DNA of 64,000 nt from Nesterenkonia populi. Its GTDB lineage: Bacteria > Actinomycetota > Actinomycetes > Actinomycetales > Micrococcaceae. Position numbers and translations under genes: made by a program. The stretch lies in the NCBI RefSeq assembly GCF_007994735.1, contig NZ_VOIL01000001.1, positions 1,922,001 through 1,986,000 on the forward strand, in the 5' to 3' direction. Shown piece after piece: positions 53,411-60,238 of this stretch; position 1 is the stretch's first letter, and each line of letters begins with the position of its first letter. The notes below the pieces were generated by a model. The model was not told the DNA's origin and ran no database searches. It saw nothing but the letters and a program-made list of their open reading frames with translations.

Positions 53411-54028
53411 TTACACCGCTGTCATTTGAATACCCGCCCCCGTGTTGAGTAGCGATTTCGGCAGTCGCTTAAGCACCCCTGCCAAGTCCTTGCCGGCCCA
53501 GTGTGCAGAGCAGTTGAGGCACTCCACGTCGTAGTCCGCTGGCAGCTTCAAGGTCCCGTCCTCTTTGAAGACGCCAGCAGTCAGGCACTCGCTGCGATGC
53601 CCATCCTCATCCAGTACCCACCGCTGTCCACACGCTGGGCACCTCTCGCGCAGTGGTCGCCGCGGTGGCCCTGGATCCACCAGCGCTTCAATCTTGTCGC
53701 AGAGGTCCAGTGCTACGTGCTCGAGGTGGTCAAGGTCTCCACCCTCTTCGGGCCACCGCTTCAGCAGGTCTGCCACCCTGCCTGCGTGAGTCCCGATCTG
53801 CTCGAGCGACTCCGAGCGCACCACGTCGGCCACCTCAGCCTGAATGCGCATGGCACCTGGGCTCACGGGGATCGCTATCTCATTGCCTGCTGAGCCGCCA
53901 CGCTTCTGCTCAGTCACAGCGGCGTCGAGCTGTGCCAGCAGTCCCGGCACTGTGACGGTCTTACCTTGAGCCAATGGCCGCTCGTGGTCTCGCGTCAGCC
54001 TGTCGATAGAGTCCTGCAGCTCGCTCAA
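53411..54028 (-). CDS. phage zinc-ribbon protein (DUF7341-like)
   Basis: 205 aa. MSELQDSIDRLTRDHERPLAQG, a helical middle (LLKRWPEEGGDLDHLEHVALDL) and a C-terminal treble: RCPACGQRW, HRSECL and VECLNCSAHWAGKDL. Resembles a conserved actinophage protein upstream of HNH and terminase genes. Probably DNA- or RNA-binding through the zinc ribbons; not known. Confidence 0.75.
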   Translation of the reverse strand: MSELQDSIDRLTRDHERPLAQGKTVTVPGLLAQLDAAVTEQKRGGSAGNEIAIPVSPGAMRIQAEVADVVRSESLEQIGTHAGRVADLLKRWPEEGGDLDHLEHVALDLCDKIEALVDPGPPRRPLRERCPACGQRWVLDEDGHRSECLTAGVFKEDGTLKLPADYDVECLNCSAHWAGKDLAGVLKRLPKSLLNTGAGIQMTAV

Positions 54029-54057
54029 TGATCCTCCTGGGGAAGTATTTGGGCACG

Positions 54058-54088
54058 AAAAAGACCCCCCACCGATTGGTGAGGGGTC
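54058..54088 (-). terminator. rho-independent terminator of the AT-rich single-gene unit
   Basis: 11-bp stem (54063-54073 with 54078-54088), then TTTTT on the - strand. Separates the gene at 54110 from the late genes. Confidence 0.85.
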
Positions 54089-54109
54089 AATTGGTTACTC
54101 GGTGAGCAG

Positions 54110-54331
54110 CTAGTAAAGCCAATCTTTTGATGACACTTCACCCTGGTGGATCAGCGCAGTGGCGTACTGCATATTTATCCATTTAAGGTGATTGCCGTCA
54201 TTGTCTTTAAGTTCGACCCAGTGCAGGTCACTGGGGTTGGAGTGGAAGGTGTCGTTGATTCCGGACGGAATATGCCCTTCCTGGTATTCTCCATCGACTG
54301 TGAATATACTGACTTTGACTGTAGATTCCAT
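54110..54331 (-). CDS. hypothetical protein of an AT-rich unit (73 aa)
   Basis: MESTVKVSIFTVDGEYQEGH, later DLHWVELKDNDGNHLKWINM and EVSSKDWLY. Base composition is clearly more AT-rich than its neighbours. It has a good GAGG before the ATG, an AT-rich promoter region upstream and a strong terminator downstream, so it is transcribed on its own. No family recognised. Such single units between phage blocks are often recent cargo. Confidence 0.65.
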   Translation of the reverse strand: MESTVKVSIFTVDGEYQEGHIPSGINDTFHSNPSDLHWVELKDNDGNHLKWINMQYATALIHQGEVSSKDWLY

Positions 54332-54420
54332 TACGGCACCTCGGGTTGTTTTTATGAGAAGTGTTCTTCTCTTAAACCATTGTCATATAAAATTAAAGTG
54401 ATGTAAACCAGTGGCTCGGG
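54332..54420 (-). promoter_or_regulatory. AT-rich promoter region with 6-bp dyad
   Basis: The most AT-rich stretch of the window. Contains GAGAAG (54356-54361) and CTTCTC (54366-54371), a dyad that may be an operator or hairpin, and TATAT-like -10 candidates just upstream (54385-54400). Confidence 0.4.
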
Positions 54421-54435
54421 TGGGTGTGCCGGGTG

Positions 54436-54585
54436 TCAGCGCAACTCCTCCCCGCTCTCTAGTCGCTTAACCTGCATGTGGTTCTCGACGGCGTGCCTGA
54501 GCGCAGTGATCTCGGAGTGAAAGACGACGAAGCCGCTGTAATCCGAATGATAAGCAACCCAGCACTCCCAAGTGTGATCACTCAT
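54436..54585 (-). CDS. small phage protein (49 aa)
   Basis: Read directly: MSDHTWECWVAYHSDYSGFV, then VFHSEITALRHAVENHMQVK and RLESGEELR. ATG 54585 overlaps the stop of the VRR-NUC gene (ATGA), so translation is coupled. The HSDYSGFVVFHSEIxALRxAVENHM block looks like a conserved small actinophage protein; function unknown. Confidence 0.72.
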   Translation of the reverse strand: MSDHTWECWVAYHSDYSGFVVFHSEITALRHAVENHMQVKRLESGEELR

Positions 54586-54941
54586 CGCCTCACCTCCAGT
54601 ACCCGCCCGATAGCGCCTGAGTGCCAGTCCTTCGGCTCCCAGGCGTATGAGGTGATCACGTCACCATGGATTCGGGCACCAGCCTGCCGCCACACGTCGA
54701 GCCACTTCTGCTGCTCGGCCGTGGCGGTCCCGAGCCTCCCGCGAGCGTCGTAACCCTTGAGCTCGACCAGCAGGAGTCGGCCAGTGGGGTGCACGGCGAT
54801 CAGATCGGGGAAGCCTCGGCGCGACTTCCTGCTGTCAGTCTCGTGGTGGAAGGTCCACCCGTGGAGGGTGAGCAGCTGCTCGACGGACTGTTGGAGGTCG
54901 CCCTCGCTCATGAGCTTGGCGCGGTAGTCAGCGGCCTTCAT
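54582..54941 (-). CDS. VRR-NUC domain nuclease
   Basis: 119 aa. MKAADYRAKLMSEGDLQQSV, then RRGFPDLIAVHPTGRLLLVELKG with the PD-(D/E)xK residues (D in GFPDL, E and K in VELK) and a Q in TAEQQKWLDVWR. VRR-NUC proteins are single-domain phage nucleases acting on branched DNA, for instance Holliday junctions. Followed by a coupled 49-aa gene. Confidence 0.9.
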   Translation of the reverse strand: MKAADYRAKLMSEGDLQQSVEQLLTLHGWTFHHETDSRKSRRGFPDLIAVHPTGRLLLVELKGYDARGRLGTATAEQQKWLDVWRQAGARIHGDVITSYAWEPKDWHSGAIGRVLEVRR

Positions 54942-55269
54942 GGTGGTCTCCTAGTCCTGCTTGCGTGAGCCATTCCTGTGCCAGTGCGCGTTCGTCGGCG
55001 CCATAGTTGCCCCTGACTGTCTCGCTGGCCCATTCGGCGTAGTCGTCTGGCCCGATTCCTTCGTCGCGGTAAGGGCTGCCGTAGGCGTCCCAGACGCGGG
55101 AGAACAGGCCGGCACAGAGCTGGCATTGCACCCAGTCGTAGATGGCGCCGTCGTAGATGAGCGTGTCCCTGGTGTAGGTCTCACCGGGCTGGACTGCGGT
55201 GGTCTGGCAGGTAGAGCACCGGTGCGGCTTCCGGGCAGTGACGGTCTGGGAGTGGAGCAAGTCAGGCAT
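54928..55269 (-). CDS. phage Cys-pair protein (113 aa)
   Basis: MPDLLHSQTVTARKPHRCST with CSTCQTTAVQPGETYTRDTL and VQCQLCAGLFSRVWDAYG, i.e. two CxxC pairs of a small zinc-binding fold similar to that in C-type phage proteins near VRR-NUC genes. The C-terminal half is acidic. DNA-binding is possible but unproven. Ends 14 bp inside the next gene. Confidence 0.7.
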   Translation of the reverse strand: MPDLLHSQTVTARKPHRCSTCQTTAVQPGETYTRDTLIYDGAIYDWVQCQLCAGLFSRVWDAYGSPYRDEGIGPDDYAEWASETVRGNYGADERALAQEWLTQAGLGDHHEGR

Positions 55270-55537
55270 GAGCAGACTCCTGGCGTGCGTTCAGTGTTCC
55301 GATGATGAGGTTGCAGATGTCACAGACGCAGCCTTCGGCGATGCTCACGGGATCGAAGTTGGCGTCGCCTGAGTGGCGGAGAATCTCTGCGATGGGTTCC
55401 ACCAGTGCGATGAGTGTGGGCACGTCTGCTTGGGACCGACGCATCATCTCTTTGGGCACGAACCGCTCCCCGGGTGCTGGGGTTGCGAGATATGCCCGGT
55501 TCTTGATCTCGGCGAGTACGTCATGAAGCTCAGGCAT
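55262..55537 (-). CDS. hypothetical phage protein (91 aa)
   Basis: MPELHDVLAEIKNRAYLATP, then FVPKEMMRRSQADVPTLIAL and a Cys pair in EGCVCDICNLI. Starts 8 bp inside the upstream gene. The R-A-x-L-A-T-P-A-P pattern appears in phage proteins of the 'ead/Ea22' kind, a weak resemblance only. No function assigned. Confidence 0.65.
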   Translation of the reverse strand: MPELHDVLAEIKNRAYLATPAPGERFVPKEMMRRSQADVPTLIALVEPIAEILRHSGDANFDPVSIAEGCVCDICNLIIGTLNARQESAHA

Positions 55538-55796
55538 CGTCTCCGCCTCCCATCGCGTCGGCGACGACCTCGGCGGTCGGGACGTAGACGCCGCTGTGGG
55601 GCTCAACTTCCAACAGCGCGGTCGAAGGCTCGAATGATTCATGGGTGACGTTGACGCGTGTCTTGACTGCGATCTCGCCAGGTTCGAGGGCCGGTTGAGT
55701 TTTGGTCATCCGCGAAATGTTGATCTCGCGGACGACTCCGCCGGCTATGTGCGTGGGCTTGATGATGAGGTAGCAGCTTGCGGTCATCTTCTTCAT
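55530..55796 (-). CDS. hypothetical phage protein (88 aa)
   Basis: MKKMTASCYLIIKPTHIAGG, then VVREINISRMTKTQPALEPG and GEIAVKTRVNVTHESFEPS; a small beta-rich protein with no Cys pairs. GAGAGG 5 nt upstream supports ATG 55796. Overlaps the next gene by 8 bp. Not recognised; lies in the replication-to-late transition zone. Confidence 0.68.
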   Translation of the reverse strand: MKKMTASCYLIIKPTHIAGGVVREINISRMTKTQPALEPGEIAVKTRVNVTHESFEPSTALLEVEPHSGVYVPTAEVVADAMGGGDDA

Positions 55797-55905
55797 CGTT
55801 GCCTCTCGGTGGTGCTTACGTGGGTCAAATCGCTGCTCCCTGCCAGCTCTCCCGGCTTTGCAGGGGCACAGTGGACACTTACCGGTCCGCGCTCCTGCGA
55901 AGCTC

Positions 55906-56310
55906 TCAGGCGTACTGTGACGGGTCGCGGTCTTGGAGGTAGCCCTTGGCCTGGAACTTCTCGAGCACATGACGGGGCATCCGGCCGCCTTTGCGGGGTC
56001 GTGGTGCGTCGATCTGGGCGAGGTTCTGAGCTCGCTCGATCCGGCTGTTCGCCTCAGCCCTGATCCAGCCGGGACTGATGGGCGCCTTGTCTGGGTGCTT
56101 GGGGTCGTGGCGGGCGTAGTAGGCCTGGATGATGTCTGCCACCAGAGCTGATCCGAGGCCGACGATGGTGCGGGCCCAGATGTCGAACGTGGCGCGTTCT
56201 GGGGTGATCCTTCCGTCGGTGCCGGCCACGTAGCGCACCAGATCTGGGATGCGGTGATGAGCGATGGGCTCGCCGGGGTTCAGGGCGTGGTGGTCCTGTG
56301 CTGGGCTCAT
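55906..56310 (-). CDS. hypothetical phage protein (134 aa)
   Basis: MSPAQDHHALNPGEPIAHHR, then VRYVAGTDGRITPERATFDI and GLGSALVADIIQAYYARHDP with a basic C-terminal part (DAPRPRKGGRMPRHVLEKFQ). ATG 56310 overlaps the replisome gene stop (ATGA). Its place after the replisome organiser suggests a helicase-loader-like partner, which is inference; no Walker motif is present. Confidence 0.65.
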   Translation of the reverse strand: MSPAQDHHALNPGEPIAHHRIPDLVRYVAGTDGRITPERATFDIWARTIVGLGSALVADIIQAYYARHDPKHPDKAPISPGWIRAEANSRIERAQNLAQIDAPRPRKGGRMPRHVLEKFQAKGYLQDRDPSQYA

Positions 56311-57179
56311 GGCTCGATCTCTCCCGGCAGTGACTGTGGCAGCCATGCTTCGGCGGCGCGGGCGAACTCGGCATCTTTGCGTTCGGACACCGATGGTCGC
56401 CCGGTGGTCCGTGGCGGCAGTGGCCCGTTGTCCCAGGCGTCAGCGTTGAGCCAGGTGGTGGCCAGCTTGGTGTAGGCCGGATCCCGGTTGGGGTCGTCGC
56501 GGTAGCGCTCTGCGCCGGCGATGATCTGCTCGGCGTCGGCTCGGTTGAGGGCCGCCTTGAACTTCTCCCGTGCTTTGCCCTTGTCGTCCTTGCGTGGGTA
56601 GGCATCCCAGAAGCGGTCGAAGAGCTCTGTTTCGGGTGGTCGTGGTGGATCTGGGTGGGCAAGCTCGAACCTGTCGCCGGTCTCGCTCTGGCCGTCCGCG
56701 ACAGCGGCGGGCGGTTTTACCTGTTCCCCTGATCCCTGTTCCTCTGATCCCCTGATCCGGGCCGGACTGTTTCCATACTCCTCCGGACCTTTCCGGTAAG
56801 CCTCCGAATCAACGGTCTCTGAGTACTCCAATGTGCCGTCTGGCCTGGGGAAACGTCCTTTTTGGGGCTTCTGCACGTACTGGTGGTCCTTCCACCGCTC
56901 CACGTACAGCAATGGTTCACCGTCAGCCTCGTATCGTGTGACCAAATGGGCCTGGATGAGCTCGGAAACGGCTTCCGACACCCTCCGGACTGTTCCGGTA
57001 GGGTTCCGGAATTGGTCTCGGCTGAACGTCTGCATGACGATCAGCTCCATGTCATCCTTACCCACGCCGTTGTCATCCACGTAGGACTCAAGGGCCTTGA
57101 GGACCAGTCGCGCGTCCCACGACACTGAGGAAATCGTCTTGGATCGCCAGAACTCAGGTTTAGTGCTCCTGATGCGGAT
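56307..57179 (-). CDS. phage replisome organiser / replication initiator-like protein, ATC start
   Basis: About 290 aa. Opens RIRSTKPEFWRSKTISSVSW, an opening typical of phage replisome organisers (HTH domain about 1-110), then a Pro-rich linker and a DnaT/primosome-like C-terminal domain (FDRFWDAYPRKDDKGKAREK, KLATTWLNADAWDN). The frame has no ATG/GTG/TTG at the right distance: AAGGAGG ends 8 nt before an ATC at 57179, which gives exactly (M)RIRSTKPEFW. The in-frame GTG 57188 lies inside the Shine-Dalgarno sequence. ATC initiation is therefore the best reading. Confidence 0.8.
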   Translation of the reverse strand: MRIRSTKPEFWRSKTISSVSWDARLVLKALESYVDDNGVGKDDMELIVMQTFSRDQFRNPTGTVRRVSEAVSELIQAHLVTRYEADGEPLLYVERWKDHQYVQKPQKGRFPRPDGTLEYSETVDSEAYRKGPEEYGNSPARIRGSEEQGSGEQVKPPAAVADGQSETGDRFELAHPDPPRPPETELFDRFWDAYPRKDDKGKAREKFKAALNRADAEQIIAGAERYRDDPNRDPAYTKLATTWLNADAWDNGPLPPRTTGRPSVSERKDAEFARAAEAWLPQSLPGEIEP

Positions 57180-57210
57180 GGCTCCCACCTCCTTTCTTGG
57201 TCTGGGCGTG

Positions 57211-57235
57211 AAAAAGCCCCGCACACTGGCGGGGC
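57211..57235 (-). terminator. rho-independent terminator after the methyltransferase gene
   Basis: Stem GCCCCGC/GCGGGGC (57216-57235), then TTTTT on the - strand. Ends the transcript of SSB and methyltransferase genes or acts as an attenuator before the replisome gene. Confidence 0.8.
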
Positions 57236-57261
57236 TGGCGGTTGAGGGTGGTGGATCCGTA

Positions 57262-57903
57262 TCAGAACAGTGCTTCTGCTTGCTGGGGGCTGATGGGCAC
57301 TGGCTGACTGATCGCGGCGACCGCATCGTTCAGGATGGACTCCCCCACCGCGGGCGGCACCATGTTCCGGAGCACCTGCCGCTTGTTCGGGATCCGGTAC
57401 TTGTCCAGGCTGATGCCATGGAGCTTCTGCAGCTCCGGGATCTGAGCCTTCCGTAGCTTCTCCGTGGCTTTGGGCACCTCACTGAGCGAGAAGTTCGACC
57501 AGTACAGGTGACGGTTGAGCTGCTTCGCCGGGATCAGCGGCTCATACCAAGGCAGAACGTTCTCGACCACCCAGGGCCCTTCTCTCTCGACTGAGAGGAG
57601 GGTTATCTCCTCATAGAGGCGGAAGTCCGGGTACTGGGGCGCGAAGCCCTTGGCTTTGACTCCCAGGTGGTAGCGCATCCTCGAGTGAGACTGGCACGGG
57701 GGTGAGGACCAGATGAAGTCGTAGTCCTGATGATGATGGAGCAGGTAGTCGTGGGCGTCGGCGACGATCACCTCATCCTGCGGGTACAGGTCCGCGTAGG
57801 CGGAGGCGATGATCGGGTCGTATTCGACGGCGGTGACCTGGTGCTCCCGCGGCCACAGTGCCCGGTTGCCGCCGACGCCGGCGTAGAGGTTGAGGATTCT
57901 CAT
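57262..57903 (-). CDS. orphan DNA (cytosine-5) methyltransferase-like protein
   Basis: 213 aa, shorter than usual. SAM-binding motif MRILNLYAGVGGNRALWP, the catalytic PCQ motif in WSSPPCQSHSR and ENV in WVVENVLPWYEP; KRQVLRNMVPPAVGESIL matches the motif IX-X end. The target recognition region is small (about 130-170). No restriction partner nearby. Phage orphan methyltransferases commonly protect the phage genome from host restriction. Confidence 0.87.
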   Translation of the reverse strand: MRILNLYAGVGGNRALWPREHQVTAVEYDPIIASAYADLYPQDEVIVADAHDYLLHHHQDYDFIWSSPPCQSHSRMRYHLGVKAKGFAPQYPDFRLYEEITLLSVEREGPWVVENVLPWYEPLIPAKQLNRHLYWSNFSLSEVPKATEKLRKAQIPELQKLHGISLDKYRIPNKRQVLRNMVPPAVGESILNDAVAAISQPVPISPQQAEALF

Positions 57904-57911
57904 GGCTCCCC

Positions 57912-58415
57912 TCAGAAAGGTGGGCCGCTGGACTGCTGGGCAGGCGTGTCCCAGCCGTCGGCCTGTGACTGGCTGCCAGCCCACGGGTCGCGAGCCTGCT
58001 GGGGCTGGGTGCCGCCGAAGTCCCCGCCCTGCTGGGTCTGCCCACCTTGCTTCTGGGAGCGGTGCACCTGGGCGGTCGCGTACTTCAACGAAGGCCCGAT
58101 CTCATCGACGTCGAGCTCCCAGCTGGTCCGGTTCTCGCCCTCCTTGGTCTGGAAGGACCGGGCCTTCAGGCGGCCCTGAGCGATGACCCGCGTGCCCTTG
58201 GTGAGCGACTCCGCGGCATTCTCGGCCGCCTCACGCCACAGTGAGCAGCGGACGAAGAGAGTCTCGCCGTCCTTGAACCCATTGGCCTGGCGGTCGAAGT
58301 GCCGGGGCGTCGAGGCGATGATGAAGTTCGAGACGGCCGCACCGGAGGGGGTGAAGCGCAGCTCCGGGTCAGCGGTCAGGTTTCCGACGACGGTGATGAC
58401 GGTTTCGTTGGCCAT
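57912..58415 (-). CDS. ssb: single-stranded DNA-binding protein
   Basis: 167 aa: OB fold 1-110 ([60 protein letters not shown]), then a Gln/Gly-rich linker and an SSB C-terminal tip (SSGPPF, lacking the classical acidic D-D-x-x-F). Stabilises ssDNA during phage replication and recombination. The stop of the redoxin gene is 2 bp from its start. Confidence 0.95.
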   Translation of the reverse strand: MANETVITVVGNLTADPELRFTPSGAAVSNFIIASTPRHFDRQANGFKDGETLFVRCSLWREAAENAAESLTKGTRVIAQGRLKARSFQTKEGENRTSWELDVDEIGPSLKYATAQVHRSQKQGGQTQQGGDFGGTQPQQARDPWAGSQSQADGWDTPAQQSSGPPF

Positions 58416-58417
58416 GA

Positions 58418-58699
58418 TCAGACCTCCTTCTGTGGCTCGGTGATGAAGGTCTGCAGAAGGTCCGGCCTCAGTCCTGACCAGTGCACGTCGCTGTCAGCTT
58501 CGGCGGGGCGCACTACCACGACGGGCGCCTGGGAGTATCCGAGGGCCTTCACGGCGTCGAGGGCTTGGTCGTCCTGGCTGATGTCCACCTCTTCATATGG
58601 GACGCCGGCGCGGTCGATGACGTGCTTGGTGCGCTTGCAGGGCTGGCAGGCGGGTCGCGTATAGATGGTGACGGCGACTGGTGGTGCGGTGTTGCTCAA
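58418..58699 (-). CDS. glutaredoxin / NrdH-like redoxin
   Basis: 93 aa with the active site CQPC in [28 protein letters not shown] and [14 protein letters not shown] 58699 is the likely start: it overlaps the stop of the upstream gene (TTGA). NrdH-redoxins reduce ribonucleotide reductase, so the phage may boost dNTP supply. Confidence 0.87.
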   Translation of the reverse strand: MSNTAPPVAVTIYTRPACQPCKRTKHVIDRAGVPYEEVDISQDDQALDAVKALGYSQAPVVVVRPAEADSDVHWSGLRPDLLQTFITEPQKEV

Positions 58700-58851
58700 T
58701 GCTGACTCGCTTTCGGTGTCGTGGTGCAGTCTTTTCCGGGGCAGTGGCCTGGGCAGTAGTGGCGTGAAGTGGTGCCGTCCCAGGTGTGGTGCACGATGGC
58801 GTCCACCAGTGACCGGCCGCAGGCTGCGCAGTGCTCGGGCCCGCTGGTCAT
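58696..58851 (-). CDS. micro zinc-finger protein (51 aa)
   Basis: Read directly: MTSGPEHCAACGRSLVDAIV, later YCPGHCPGKDC. CxxC then CPGH makes a zinc site spaced by about 25 residues. Coupled to neighbours by ATGA upstream and TTGA downstream. Very similar in pattern to the protein at 62778-62921 (HCAAC ... YCPGH), so they are likely paralogues. Confidence 0.75.
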   Translation of the reverse strand: MTSGPEHCAACGRSLVDAIVHHTWDGTTSRHYCPGHCPGKDCTTTPKASQH

Positions 58852-58970
58852 GGCGTCCTCCCGGTGACCGGCACATCGTCGGTGCGCAGGTGGTCCTCAA
58901 CAGCATCGAGGCAGTCGAGGATCGCCGCCCTGGTGTCCAGCAGGCCTGCTGGCAGTGGGATCGGGGTCAT
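58848..58970 (-). CDS. small protein (40 aa)
   Basis: MTPIPLPAGLLDTRAAILDC and LDAVEDHLRTDDVPVTGRTP, helical, with ATGA overlaps at both ends (58967-58970 and 58848-58851). Its fixed coupling in the recombination operon is the main reason to accept it. Unknown function. Confidence 0.6.
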   Translation of the reverse strand: MTPIPLPAGLLDTRAAILDCLDAVEDHLRTDDVPVTGRTP

Positions 58971-59554
58971 GCGGCCTTCACCTCGCCTGTAGTCATCAGC
59001 TGCCGCAGCCGTGCCGCCTCCGTGGTGGTGATCTCCTGCCATCCCTGCAGCGGCCGTCCCAGTTGCTCGCTGATCCAGGCGGGCAGGTTCTCCACTTCCT
59101 GGTCCGCGGCGATCTTCTGCAGGTCACCCCATGCCTCGGCACTGATCGTCTGCTCTTGGGGCTTGGTGCTGATCGGCTTCACGGTGACCATCTGTCGCTT
59201 GCCGCGGGTGACGGTCAGCGCGACCTTCAGGGGCTTGTCGATGTGCGAGATTTCGCTGATGCGGATGCCGCCGATTGCCTCGCCGGCGAACTTCACGGTC
59301 GGGTCCCGGTACAGGGTGAGTATCCGGTTCGTGTACTGCTCGCCGTCTGTGCCCCATGCTTGGGCCATGACACGACGCATGGACTTGGAGGGCTTGAAGG
59401 GGCGACCGGGGAACTCGTGCAGGTGGACATTCACTGGTTGCTCAGCGTTACCCCTGGTGACCTCGGAGATGGTCACGGTCACAGGGCCAGCCATGAAATC
59501 ATCCGCGTTGAGCTGGTCGGATTTGGGTTGAAGGGTGTCTGTAAGGTCAAGCAT
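58967..59554 (-). CDS. conserved phage protein of the recombination module (195 aa)
   Basis: Unknown family to me. MLDLTDTLQPKSDQLNADDF, VTVTISEVTRGNAEQPVNVH, EFPGRPFKPSKSMRRVMAQA, LYRDPTVKFAGEAIGGIRIS and ALTVTRGKRQMVTVKPISTK, then a helical tail. The first 120 residues read like a beta-barrel (OB-like) single-strand-binding part. It directly follows the YqaJ exonuclease (TAAATG) and precedes SSB by a few small genes, where a recombinase (RecT/Red-beta) would normally be found. Confidence 0.75.
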   Translation of the reverse strand: MLDLTDTLQPKSDQLNADDFMAGPVTVTISEVTRGNAEQPVNVHLHEFPGRPFKPSKSMRRVMAQAWGTDGEQYTNRILTLYRDPTVKFAGEAIGGIRISEISHIDKPLKVALTVTRGKRQMVTVKPISTKPQEQTISAEAWGDLQKIAADQEVENLPAWISEQLGRPLQGWQEITTTEAARLRQLMTTGEVKAA

Positions 59555-60238
59555 TTAGATCACGATGTCCCCTGCTAGATAGTCGATTCGTTCGGTGGTG
59601 GGCAGCCCGTCTACAGCCGCGTAGTAGGCACCGATCATCTGGGCGGCGTTGGCCTCGAAGGCACTGAGCGCGTCCCGGATTGCCTGGTGCCATGCGGGGT
59701 CCTGGTAGACGCGCTTGGTCCACAGCGGCATTCCGCCGTAGTAGGACACGAAGTCGATCCACTCCCGACCGGAGACCAGCAGGCCGCACTGCAGCTGTGC
59801 CATGTGCTCGGCTGGCACGGCGTTCTCGATGATGGTGTGGAGGTGCTTCTTGGCGCGCGGTGACTTGATTTCGATCAGGCCGTCATCGCCCACCAGTCCG
59901 TCTGGTGAATAGCCGATCCGTACGCCCTCCACATAGGTGCGGACCATGAAGCCTGTCTCCTCGACGGGCGCGTGGTGCTCGGCGTAGATGTCTCGGGCGT
60001 ACGGTTCCGCGAGGATGCCGCACTCCATGTCTGCAGATGTGAAGGTGTCCTCCACGTGCCCAGTCAGGCGCTCTGCCGCCATCTTCCGGGTAAGCCCGCG
60101 GGCAGTCTCGTTGTTCGCAGGCTTCAATGTGCTGGCGGTGATGAGTTGACCAACTACGGATGCGGTCACGATGCCGCAGCGGGCCCGTAGCCATGCGTCG
60201 GATCCCTGTTCCAGGTCGTCATGGACAGTGAGTGTCAT
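59555..60238 (-). CDS. YqaJ-type (lambda exonuclease family) nuclease
   Basis: 227 aa. QGSDAWLRARCGIVTAS (Arg-rich start of the YqaJ fold), then GYSPDGLVGDDGLIEIKSP carrying the D-x(n)-E-x-K metal site and AEHMAQLQCGLLVSGREW with the conserved Gln. Processive 5'-3' exonuclease that makes 3' ssDNA for annealing. ATG 60238 overlaps the ATPase stop (ATGA). Confidence 0.93.
   Translation of the reverse strand: MTLTVHDDLEQGSDAWLRARCGIVTASVVGQLITASTLKPANNETARGLTRKMAAERLTGHVEDTFTSADMECGILAEPYARDIYAEHHAPVEETGFMVRTYVEGVRIGYSPDGLVGDDGLIEIKSPRAKKHLHTIIENAVPAEHMAQLQCGLLVSGREWIDFVSYYGGMPLWTKRVYQDPAWHQAIRDALSAFEANAAQMIGAYYAAVDGLPTTERIDYLAGDIVI

Noticed and set aside
57180..57326. N-terminal extension of the replisome gene
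   Set aside because: Runs through the terminator hairpin of the upstream gene and is unlike family N-termini.
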